Shown here in pieces: positions 8,745-16,948 of a stretch of 38,460 nt of DNA (its first letter is position 1; the number at the start of each line of letters is the position of its first letter). The notes beneath the pieces are model-generated. The model had not been told where the DNA came from and did not search any database. It saw only the letters and a list, made by a program, of their open reading frames with translations. This DNA comes from Parafrankia sp. EUN1f. Its GTDB lineage: Bacteria > Actinomycetota > Actinomycetes > Frankiales > Frankiaceae. The stretch lies in assembly GCF_000177675.1 (NCBI RefSeq), contig NZ_ADGX01000082.1, positions 1-38,460 of the forward strand, read 5' to 3'. The position numbers and the translations under genes are program-made.

Positions 8745-11700
8745 GGTCCGTCCGGCCTGTCCTGGAAGGGGGCGTCGAGCCACCGCGACGGCAGCCGCGG
8801 CTGCTCCGGGATGTCCGCCCACTGCTCCGACGACAGCCGCGCCGAAGACGGCCGCTCCGACGACAGTTGCGGCGACGGCGCCTGCGCCGGGATGTCCACG
8901 CGCGCTGGTTCACACGCCGCGAGGACATGTGCGGGCGGCAGGTGGTCACGCTGTCCGGCGTAGTAGTGCTCCGACCGGGCGACCACCGGGAGACGCAGGC
9001 TCTCCGGCTGGTGTGGTTCGAAGCGGCCGTCGACGTACAGCCAGGTCCGTGGCGAGTGCGGGTCCCAGGCCGCGAGCTGGATCCAGCCGCCGTCGACGAG
9101 CCGATGCAGGTGCGGGTGCCCTCGCACGATGGACGCCAGCAGGTCGGGCTCCGCCTCGACGATCACCAACAGCCGCATCGGCTCGTGGATCTCCACCGAC
9201 TGCCAGGGCATGCCGGTACGCAGGTCGGAGGAGTGCCCGTCCATGACGCCGACCAGGCCGCTGATGTTGTGGGGCAGCTTGGACCCGGCGCCGAAGCCGG
9301 TCGGGTCCACCGCGCTGAAGTAGTACTCGAGGCTGATGCCGGCTCCGACCGGTGCGGCGGAGAGCAGCAGCCGGGTGAGCACGGAGCCGTCGTGATCGGT
9401 GGTGGGGTCGTAGGAGACGAGGAACGACCGGCGGTCCAGGTACAGCCCGCGGGTGCGGGAGCGCCGGCCGATCACACAGGTGGCGTTGGTGCTGTGCCCG
9501 TACTCCGGCCGCGACTGCGCGATGTCGGCCGACCGCCCCCGCACATGGGCATGCGCGGTGTCGGCGGCGACGTCGGCACCCACCGACTCGAAGCGTCGGC
9601 AGCGCTCGTGCGCGTCGAGTTGGACGGCCGCGCGCAGCGCCTCGGTCGCGGTCGCCAGCGCCGCCTGCGAACCGGCCGGGACGAGATCGGTGTCGTAGCA
9701 GGTCAGGGAGCCTTCGCAGGTGTCGTGGTGGCCTGCGACGAACCAGGTGTCCGGGCCGATCAGGCGGCCGCGCCGCGCGAGCGCCGCCCGCACCCGTGGA
9801 TGGTTCGCCATCGCGGCGAACGCCCGCGCGTTCGGGCCGCTGCGGCCGCCACCGGTCGCGCTGCAGTCGTACGCGGCCGCGTGCGGGTTGTTGACGCTGG
9901 ACGATCCGTGCCCGATCACGAGGACGACACCGCCGGTCGGCCCGGTCATCCCGATCGTCGTGAGCAGAGTGTCGACGATCTCCGTCATCTCGTCGACGGT
10001 GAAGCCGAGCCGCAGCGGACCCGCGCCCACACCGGGCACCAGCTCCGCGCCGCGCACCACCGCACCGGCACCGGACCCAGACCCTCCGGCCTCGACGGCC
10101 TCGACGGCCTCGACGGCCTCGACGGCCAGTCTGGTCCGCGGCCAGGGGCCGGGGCGGTCATGGGGGCACAGCATCCGGGCGCGTTCACCGACGGCCCGCG
10201 GGGCCACCGCGCCGACGACCAACGGAACCAGCCGGGCCAGCCCGGCGACCGCGTTGTGGCCGGTCGGCCGACCGGACCTGCCGCGGGCGGCCGACAGAAT
10301 GTGGTGGCGGTGGGCGTCACGGCGCCGGGTCTGCTGATAGGCGATCAGCTCCGTCTGGTCCACGGCCTGCTCGACGACCAGGTTGTGCGGCGTGACCGAC
10401 ACCGGGCACAGCGCCCGTGGCCGGACGTCGTCGAGGCCCTGGTAGGCCATGGCGACACCGAAGAACCCCGCCGCTCCGTACGTGCGCACCCGCGGGTGGA
10501 TCTCCTCCAGGTGCCGGCGCAGCGACTCCTCCCGTTCGTCCATGCAGAACACGGCCTGGAAAGCGACCTCGGACACGCCGCCGGCCTCGGGCGCCGCACC
10601 GGCCCCGAGCCCGGTGTCGATGTCGGGGAAGCGGCGGTCGTGCGCGGTGAGCGCGTCGAGGATCTCGGTGCGGTAACGCCGTTCATAGGCCAGGTGCAGC
10701 AGCCAGCGCCGTCGCCGGGAGCCGAGGTCCCCGACGGCGCCCAGCCAGGCCCGGGCCCACCGCGGGTCCCCGAGCGCCTCGGTCTCGACGTCCATGATCT
10801 GCGCGAGCACAAACGCCTCGTAGACCAGCTCCAGATCGGGAGCGGGCCGGTCGGGGGCGGTCAGATCGGGGACGGCCGGATCGGGTGCGGGCCGGTCGGA
10901 CCGGGCCTCGCCGGTCGGCCCCGCCGGGGCGCTGTCACCGAGCGGGCCGAGTTCCTCCGGAGTGGCGTCCGGGCCGATCGTCTGGCCGAGCAGGTGGCGG
11001 ACAACCACGACCTCCAGCGTGAGCTGGACGGCGAGCAGGTCCACAAGGCGGGCGGGCGACGGCTGCGACGGTGCCCGGTCGGGATGGGCCTCGAACTGGC
11101 GGACCATGCCCGCCCAGCCACGCAGCGACATCAGCGTCGCCCGGACGGCCTCCGGCCAGACCGGCACGGGGATCCGCAGCGCCCGCAGCGCCCAGGTCAC
11201 CGTGTGTTCGGCGGTCCAGCCCTGGCGCAGCTGCCGGCGCAGGTGCGCGGCGAGCCCGGACCAGTGCGGCTCCCGGGTTGCCCCGAGCGTTCCGAACAGG
11301 TGACGGAAGGCTGTGAGCAGGCCGTCCTCCCGGTGCGGCAGCTCCCAGCCGGCCATCCCCTGGTCGAGGAAGGCCGCGCACAACTTGATCAGTACCGGAT
11401 GGATCATCTCGTCGATGTCGACGCCGAAGTGGTGGAGCAGCTGGTCACGGCGACGCAGCGGGACGGCCCGCGGTGCGGCGGGCGGCACGCACCGCACCAG
11501 ATCGCCCCACAGGGCACTCAACAGCGCGGCCCGTAGCGCCGCGCGCTCGGCGGCTCGGCCACGCGGGGACCGCCGCCGGGGCGCCGGGAAGCGCCGCCTT
11601 GCCTGTCGGGTGAGCTCCTCGCGCCGGGCCGGGGAGACGAGTGGATGGAAGTTGCTGAGCTCACCGCCGTCCGCGAGCCGCCAGGAGACCGCGGGCGCGC

Positions 11701-12079
11701 GGGGGACGTCGACGAAAAGGCCGAGCCGGGCGAGCCGGAAGTCGTTCCAGGTCGGCCCGCCGGGGAGGATCTCGGTGTCCCCGGCGGAAGCGGACGCGTC
11801 GCCGCTCGGCCCGCCGCGCTGGTCCAGCACGGCAACGAGGTCCCGGGTGAGGATCCGGCCGGACGAAAGGTGGTCGGAGAAGGCCCGCTCGGTCTGGAAC
11901 GCCGCCGTTCCCAGCAACGCGCCGGCACGCTCGACCGCCTGCGGGAACGGGAGCTCCTCCAGGGCGTGCAGCGGGTTGTGGTGGGAGAAGTACCCGAGTG
12001 GTGCCTGGGGCGGCAGGAGCTCGGCCACCTCCTCGACGATGCGGACGATCAGTTCGGTCTGATCCTCGACGTGGGCCAT
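8741..12079 (-). CDS. dabA: DabA (DUF2309/UPF0753): beta-carbonic-anhydrase-like subunit for CO2/bicarbonate accumulation
   Basis: A 1112-residue member of the DUF2309 family, the DabA subunit first characterised in Halothiobacillus neapolitanus. It is thought to hydrate CO2 to bicarbonate vectorially on the cytoplasmic face, driven by DabB. Family landmarks are YFSHHNPLHALEELPF (residues 30-45), FCMDEREESLRRHLEEI, VIGHGSSSVNNPHAAAYDC and RPEYGHSTNATCVIGRRSRT. The zinc-site pattern is complete: C512-x-D514, H724 and C739; the H-to-C spacing of 15 is the same as in the characterised protein (H524/C539). The ATG at 12079 was chosen because GGGAGGGG sits just upstream; the frame stays open to 12388, but that extension is not family-like. 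Inserts at 390-415 (PDP/APD-rich) and 652-664 (EAV repeats) and a Ser/Pro-rich C-terminus are local expansions. It overlaps dabB by 4 bp. Confidence 0.93.
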   Translation of the reverse strand: MAHVEDQTELIVRIVEEVAELLPPQAPLGYFSHHNPLHALEELPFPQAVERAGALLGTAAFQTERAFSDHLSSGRILTRDLVAVLDQRGGPSGDASASAGDTEILPGGPTWNDFRLARLGLFVDVPRAPAVSWRLADGGELSNFHPLVSPARREELTRQARRRFPAPRRRSPRGRAAERAALRAALLSALWGDLVRCVPPAAPRAVPLRRRDQLLHHFGVDIDEMIHPVLIKLCAAFLDQGMAGWELPHREDGLLTAFRHLFGTLGATREPHWSGLAAHLRRQLRQGWTAEHTVTWALRALRIPVPVWPEAVRATLMSLRGWAGMVRQFEAHPDRAPSQPSPARLVDLLAVQLTLEVVVVRHLLGQTIGPDATPEELGPLGDSAPAGPTGEARSDRPAPDPAVPDLTAPDRPAPDLELVYEAFVLAQIMDVETEALGDPRWARAWLGAVGDLGSRRRRWLLHLAYERRYRTEILDALTAHDRRFPDIDTGLGAGAAPEAGGVSEVAFQAVFCMDEREESLRRHLEEIHPRVRTYGAAGFFGVAMAYQGLDDVRPRALCPVSVTPHNLVVEQAVDQTELIAYQQTRRRDAHRHHILSAARGRSGRPTGHNAVAGLARLVPLVVGAVAPRAVGERARMLCPHDRPGPWPRTRLAVEAVEAVEAVEAGGSGSGAGAVVRGAELVPGVGAGPLRLGFTVDEMTEIVDTLLTTIGMTGPTGGVVLVIGHGSSSVNNPHAAAYDCSATGGGRSGPNARAFAAMANHPRVRAALARRGRLIGPDTWFVAGHHDTCEGSLTCYDTDLVPAGSQAALATATEALRAAVQLDAHERCRRFESVGADVAADTAHAHVRGRSADIAQSRPEYGHSTNATCVIGRRSRTRGLYLDRRSFLVSYDPTTDHDGSVLTRLLLSAAPVGAGISLEYYFSAVDPTGFGAGSKLPHNISGLVGVMDGHSSDLRTGMPWQSVEIHEPMRLLVIVEAEPDLLASIVRGHPHLHRLVDGGWIQLAAWDPHSPRTWLYVDGRFEPHQPESLRLPVVARSEHYYAGQRDHLPPAHVLAACEPARVDIPAQAPSPQLSSERPSSARLSSEQWADIPEQPRLPSRWLDAPFQDRPDGP
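10091..10126 (-). repeat. 9-bp in-frame tandem repeat in dabA
   Basis: CTCGACGGC (plus strand) is repeated four times exactly and encodes AVE tripeptides in a likely surface loop of DabA, about 60 residues before the zinc-site histidine. Confidence 0.9.
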
Positions 12080-12766
12080 GTCCCCTCCCGTCCCCCATTC
12101 ATGGTGGCCCGGTTCCTTCATTTCCCGCGGGCCTTCCAGGTACTGCTTCCTCGACCAGGAATGTGTGCCCTCCAGCACGTTGGTTGCGGTGTCGGCCGAT
12201 CTCCGGCGCGCCGAAGGCCGGCCTCTCTCCCACGACCACCCGGAATTTTCCGGGTTTTCGGCGGCCGACGGTGCGGCGGGCCCGCGGGCCGGCACACAAT
12301 CGGCGGTGAACACGGCCGCGCATCCCAGGGGAAATGCGCGGCCGGCTCCGCCCCACCCGAGGGTCGACCAGGCTGACCGGTGAGCCACCGACGTAGGATC
12401 GCCTGACAGGTATCAGTATGAAGGACTCTGGGCCCCTTCGGCACGTGCCGATCATCGCGGTGGCACGAATCACCGTCGCGCTTTCCGGAAGGCCTTTCCT
12501 GCCAGCAAATCCAAAGGTCGCCGATTGGCAGTCAGCCAGCTTCTCGGAAGCCACCCGGAAGCCACCGACAAATGCTGCACGGCAACCGACCGCAGGCACC
12601 TTTCGGCACTCGGGGCGAGTATTCGCGCGCCACGCGACCTGCCAGCACCCCAGAGTGACGGACAGAGACGCGATCGCGTGGTCCCCGGCGACCAGGATCG
12701 CCAGGTTCCCACCTGGCAGCAGACTGTCCCGGGGCGGGCAGGGCGGGGCCGTGAGTCCGAAGAGCT

Positions 12767-12814
12767 GAGGATTTTGGTCGCTGGAGCCGCGCAACGGCGC
12801 CGATCAAGATCCGC
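12767..12814. repeat. Diverged copy of the palindromic repeat family
   Basis: The left arm GAGGATTTTGGTCG (12767-12780) is identical to the arm in the 96-bp repeats. The matching right arm at 12801-12814 (CGATCAAGATCCGC) is degenerate and the loop is longer. It is probably an older or independently inserted copy. Confidence 0.6.
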
Positions 12815-12877
12815 CGGCAGACAGACAGGTGGGTGGGTGGGCGCGGCCGAGACCGCCACTGGCGGGCGAACCCGGGG

Positions 12878-13084
12878 CTGCTTCCAGGCAAAGCTCGAGG
12901 ATTTTGGTCGCGAGAACGACCAAGATCCTCAGATCTTGCGAACCCGCAACTCCACCCCGCCCCGGCCCGCAGCCTGCTTCCAGGCAAAACTTGAGGATTT
13001 TGGTCGCGAGAACGACCAAGATCCTCAGATCTTGCGAACCCGCAACTCCACCCCGCCCCGGCCCGCAGCCTGCTTCCAGGCAAG
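12878..13084. repeat. 96-bp direct repeat: two near-identical copies plus a partial third
   Basis: Copy 1 is 12878-12973 and copy 2 is 12974-13069. They differ at only two positions (AGCTCG versus AACTTG near the left end). A third copy starts at 13070 with CTGCTTCCAGGCAA and then diverges. Each full copy contains a hairpin: GAGGATTTTGGTCG, loop CGAGAA, CGACCAAGATCCTC (12897-12930 and 12993-13026), a 14-bp stem with one T/G mismatch that would be a G-U pair in RNA. The right arm can instead pair with the following GATCTTG (CAAGATC-CTCA-GATCTTG at 12921-12938), giving two mutually exclusive foldings. Confidence 0.95.
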
Positions 13085-13338
13085 CGCCCGAGAATTCCGG
13101 TCACCAAGGAGGTCCGTCGCACCCCGGCACCGACCACGATCAGAAATCGCGCGGGTACGGCCGAGATCGCCACTGCCGGGCGAACCCGGACTGCCCGGCC
13201 AAAGTCGATGGTCCGTTTACCACAGGCTCCAGGGAGCCCGTCGCAAAATGCCGAGAAGTGGCCGATCCGGGCCACCACTTTGACCTGGCAGCCCACGTTC
13301 GGCCGTCAGCGGAGATCTCAGCCGTGTACACCTGACTA

Positions 13339-13400
13339 CCGATCTTGGTCGGCGCCATTTGTTACAGGCTCCAGGACGGCCAAAATCCTCATGTCTTGCC
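13339..13400. repeat. Diverged, inverted-looking copy of the palindromic repeat
   Basis: CCGATCTTGGTCGG (13339-13352) and CGGCCAAAATCCTC (13377-13390), followed by ATGTCTTGCC, resemble the two arms and the trailing AGATCTTGCG of the 96-bp units, with a longer loop. It lies about 120 bp before the HxlR start. Confidence 0.5.
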
Positions 13401-13522
13401 TGGTGACACGGCTGTGGGTGCGCGAGGTCGGCGGCACCCCACCGGGCGGACCGCCCGAACAGGTGGTAAGTTTGATTTTCGGACGTACCGTGTCAGGCCA
13501 CGTCGGACGAGGAGGACCCGCG

Positions 13523-13987
13523 ATGAGCAGGACGGCCCGGGAATGCTCGATCGCGAACGCCCTCGCCGTCGTCGGGGAGCGGTGGAGTCTGCTGGCCCTG
13601 CGGGAGGTCATGCTGGGCGCACGCCGGTTCGACCAGATCGTCGAGAACACGGGCGCCAGCCGGGACATCCTGGCCGCGAGGCTACGGTCGCTGGTCGCGG
13701 CGGGGGTGCTGGAGAAGCGCCAGTACAGCGAACATCCGCCGCGTCACGAATACCTGGCGACGGAGGCCGGCCGGGCACTGCAGCCCGTGCTGCTGGGTCT
13801 CATGGACTGGGGCGACCGGTACGTCACGGCCGGCCCGCCGCCGACCGTGTGGCGGCATTCCTGCGGCGCCGAGCTGCGGCCGCGCTGCGTGTGCGCGAGC
13901 TGCGGCGAGCAGGTGGAGGCGAACGGTGTCACGCCCGTCCGCCTCGGCGACGTGCGGCCGGTCACCGACGTGCGGCCGACGGGCTGA
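13523..13987 (+). CDS. HxlR-family winged-helix regulator with Cys-rich C-terminus
   Basis: A 154-residue MarR-like HxlR transcription factor. Residues 8-100 match the family: CSIANALAVVGERWSLLALR, RFDQIVENTGASRDILAARL (recognition helix region) and VLEKRQYSEHPPRHEYLAT (the wing). C8 lies at the position where the HypR/YodB group of HxlR regulators carries its redox-sensing Cys. The C-terminus has H112/C114 and C122-x-C124-x2-C127, which could bind zinc. The ATG at 13523 follows GAGGAGG at good distance, so the much longer frame upstream is not used. The gene converges on a glutathione peroxidase gene, which would suit a thiol or oxidant sensor; target genes and effector are inference only. 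Confidence 0.9.
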   Translation: MSRTARECSIANALAVVGERWSLLALREVMLGARRFDQIVENTGASRDILAARLRSLVAAGVLEKRQYSEHPPRHEYLATEAGRALQPVLLGLMDWGDRYVTAGPPPTVWRHSCGAELRPRCVCASCGEQVEANGVTPVRLGDVRPVTDVRPTG

Positions 13988-14077
13988 CGCGCGAACCAGC
14001 TGGCCGACGTGCGAGCCGGCCCGGGCCGGCGGGGTCAGCCCGATTCCGCCCGGCCCACCGAGGCGGCCGGGCGGCCC

Positions 14078-14118
14078 GGTCCCACCAGCGGACGAACCAG
14101 ACGTCCGCCGGTGGGACC
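14078..14118. terminator. Hairpin between converging HxlR and peroxidase genes
   Basis: GGTCCCACCAGCGGACG (14078-14094), a 7-base loop, then CGTCCGCCGGTGGGACC (14102-14118): a 17-bp stem with one mismatch. It lies between two convergent stops and has no clear T-tract, as is common in GC-rich actinomycetes. It probably serves both directions. Confidence 0.75.
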
Positions 14119-14136
14119 GAGGGGATCGTGCGGCTG

Positions 14137-14672
<536 letters not shown>

Positions 14673-14858
14673 CTGCGACCTGGCTCTCGATGGGGCGGAC
14701 CCGACGATCACGGGTCCGGCGGCGGGACGCCGAGTCGTCGCTGAGCCAGGGCCAGGTACGACCGGTACGCCCCGGACGGCCGGAGGACCGCCTCGGGCGA
14801 GGCTGGGCGTGCGACGTGGACGGCGCGGACACATCGGACGCTACCCGGACCAGCAATA

Positions 14859-14883
14859 TTCTGTCACCGCCGCGGTGACAGAA
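14859..14883. promoter_or_regulatory. Perfect 12-bp inverted repeat (TTCTGTCACCGC-c-GCGGTGACAGAA)
   Basis: A perfect 25-bp dyad with a one-base centre, in the gap between the GNAT stop and the peroxidase start, preceded by AAT-rich bases. The near-zero loop fits an operator better than a terminator, and it lies about 190 bp upstream of the peroxidase start. It could still act as a terminator for the GNAT gene. Confidence 0.6.
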
Positions 14884-14961
14884 ATCGCCGGTGAAGTGGG
14901 CAGCCGAGCGAGGCGTCCGAGTGAAGCAGACCGGGCAGGTGGAGCGCACCGAGCGGGACAG

Positions 14962-15717
14962 TCAGTGTGTCGGGGTGCGCAGCTGCACGAACGACATCTC
15001 GCGGCGGACCCGGAAGCCGAGGTTCTCGTAGAGCCGGATCGCGTCCATGTTCGAGACCATCACGTGGAGGAAGGGCCGGTCGCCCCGGGCGAGGATGCCC
15101 ATGGCCGTCGCCCTGATCAGGCGGGTGGCGAAACCGGCCCCGCGGTGCACCGGATCGGTGCACACGGCACTGATCTCGGTATGGCCCGGGAACCGCATCC
15201 GCTCCCCTGCCATCGCGACGAGTCGCCCGCCGCGCCGGATGCCCAGGTAGGCACCCAGTTCGATGGTGCGCCGCTCGAACGGACCCGGCTGGGTCCGGGC
15301 GACCAGATCGAGCATCTCCGGCACGTCCTGCGCTCCCAGGCGAACCGCCTCGGGGTCCGGACGGCCGGCCACGTCATCGCCGAGCAGCTGAACGGCGGGG
15401 ACCGCCATCACGATGTCCCACCCCGGCGGCGGCAGTGACCTCAGACCCGCGCAGCCGAGAAGGACACCCGGCCCCACCAGATCGGCGAGGTCGGCCCAGG
15501 CGGCCGGATCGGTGTCGTCGCTCACCGCGGCGAACGGTGAGATATCGGAGGGGTAACGCGCCGCGCGCCCGTGCACGATGGCCAGCGCAGTGTGTACGCC
15601 CGTCAGCGACGCCCAGACCGGGTTGTCGAGTGCCGCCTCCGGAGTGGTGACTGCCACCGACCCCAGGCGCGCGCCCGGCAACGCACTCGGGCTCGGGCTT
15701 GCGCCCGTCGGACCCAT
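14962..15717 (-). CDS. GNAT-family N-acetyltransferase
   Basis: A 251-residue acyl-CoA N-acyltransferase. The catalytic fold is in the C-terminal half: ERRTIELGAYLGIRRGG, then EISAVCTDPVHRGAGFATRL (the acetyl-CoA pyrophosphate-binding loop, R-G-A-G-x-A) and FLHVMVSNMDAIRLYENLGF (the terminal strand-helix motif typical of the family). The N-terminal half is probably a degenerate second GNAT fold, as in FR47-like proteins. I chose the ATG at 15717 because GGGAGG is four bases upstream; a GTG at 15729 in the same frame adds four residues. It transfers an acetyl group to an amine of an unknown small molecule or protein. There is no operon partner; the broken peroxidase gene lies 290 bp downstream. 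Confidence 0.9.
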   Translation of the reverse strand: MGPTGASPSPSALPGARLGSVAVTTPEAALDNPVWASLTGVHTALAIVHGRAARYPSDISPFAAVSDDTDPAAWADLADLVGPGVLLGCAGLRSLPPPGWDIVMAVPAVQLLGDDVAGRPDPEAVRLGAQDVPEMLDLVARTQPGPFERRTIELGAYLGIRRGGRLVAMAGERMRFPGHTEISAVCTDPVHRGAGFATRLIRATAMGILARGDRPFLHVMVSNMDAIRLYENLGFRVRREMSFVQLRTPTH

Positions 15718-16948
15718 CCAACCTCCCACCGGCGACAGGCGCCCAGGACGCGCCCACGGTCAGACTATGCGCCGGGCCCGAAACCCGGTGAATGGCCCAC
15801 CCTCGTCGCGGGTCGGCTGCCACCCGCCACCAGCTCGGCCGAATGCCGCACCGGGCCCGTCAGACGGCTCCTCGGGCGGGTCGGCGGTCGTGACGCGGGG
15901 TCGGACGCGCCCCCGCGAGAAAGGCCCGTCAACCGCGCCGTGGACCGGCCCGTGGACCGGCCCGTGGACCGGCCCGCCGCACGCCTGAGCCAACCGGGGG
16001 GCGACCGCAGGTGGCGCTCCGAACGGCGACACGCGCGACCGGCCATGGGCGTCGCACTTGACAACCAGCCGAGGAACGCACCCTCCGGGCCGCGGAACGG
16101 CCCGGACCCGGCGGCCACACCACCCCCGTTCGGAGGGGGCCCGGCCCACGACCCCCGACCCGGCCCCGGCCGGAATGCGCCTGGAACAGGCCGAATTCTC
16201 ACCCACTCGCACACCGGCCGGCAGACCGAACCCGTGAACTGAGAATGAATTTAGCACATAACAGCCACGACCTACACCGACTTAAAAGGGTCGTCGTTTC
16301 TGGCGAGAAATGGCCCGGTCAGGCCAGCGCGGCCGCCGGGAATGCCAAGCTGTCAACTCCGCGCAGCGGCGCCCCCGTTCAGCCGGGGGCCGCGCATCGG
16401 TTTCCAGCAAAACAGGATCAATCCAGGTTCACTACAGAAACACAACGGAAACACTCCGATACCACTTTCGGCTATGGCCCGGAGATAGCCCGCAACGCCC
16501 GCCGCACGACCCGCCTGGTCGGTCAATAGCATGTGCGACGCGCAGATGACCTGCACTGATAGTTCGGATTCGACCCAGGATCGACACCGGATCAACCCAG
16601 GCAGGACAGGCGCATCGGGGCGACGGCAAGGGGGCGGAGATCGACGCGGTCAGCACGGCCGGAGAGGGGCTCCAGGCCGGTGTCAATAGGCACCGGGAAC
16701 CACATTTCAGCGGCCACTTCACTTCATTTTTCCGCGACGCGAAGAAACATTACGGAACTACCCCGGGCGACCCCTCGAAGGCGACTCACAAGCGCCCCGG
16801 AGGAACCTCGGGAGACATCATCCAGCGAGCGGGACAACGCGCGGCGCCACGCAAGATCCGTCGATTCTCAGCCGAATTCCCGACGGAAGTTCCTGACCGC
16901 GGCGGGCCGGCCCTGAGCCACCGACCACCGACGACGAGGACCTGATCG
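15718..16948. other. 1.2-kb intergenic leader region before the conservon
   Basis: I find no supportable gene. The left half is GC-rich with a 12-bp tandem repeat (15939-15974). From about 16240 to 16780 the DNA is clearly AT-richer than the rest of the window (for example TTTAGCACATAACAG at 16251 and runs near 16420-16480 and 16715-16760). This is where the cvnA promoter and leader should lie, but I could not assign hexamers. A small hairpin, GCCCCCG-TTCAGC-CGGGGGC, sits at 16371-16390. Confidence 0.55.
15939..15974. repeat. 12-bp tandem repeat, three copies
   Basis: CGTGGACCGGCC is repeated three times exactly (15939, 15951, 15963) in non-coding DNA upstream of the conservon. Confidence 0.9.

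Larger units (their letters stand above)
12080..13522. other. 1.4-kb non-coding region upstream of dabA and the HxlR gene
   Basis: This lies between divergent genes (dabA leftward, HxlR gene rightward) and must hold both promoters. I see no gene with family-like sequence; the open frames across it (for example 12525-13283) simply read the DNA repeats. It contains the 96-bp direct repeats at 12878-13084, hairpin-forming relatives at 12767-12814 and 13339-13400, and a shorter direct repeat, CGGCCGAGAYCGCCACTG and flanks, at about 12844-12877 and 13157-13190. Promoter hexamers could not be assigned with confidence. Confidence 0.6.

Noticed and set aside
8867-11536. 889-residue open frame on the plus strand
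   Set aside because: It lies opposite dabA, whose minus-strand translation carries clear DUF2309 motifs; the plus frame is a shadow with biased composition.
12878-13084. Possible CRISPR array
   Set aside because: The 96-bp units are directly adjacent, with no unique spacers, only two full copies, and no cas genes nearby.
12525-13283. 252-residue plus-strand open frame in the dabA upstream region
   Set aside because: Its sequence is just the translation of the 96-bp repeats; there is no ribosome-binding site or family resemblance.
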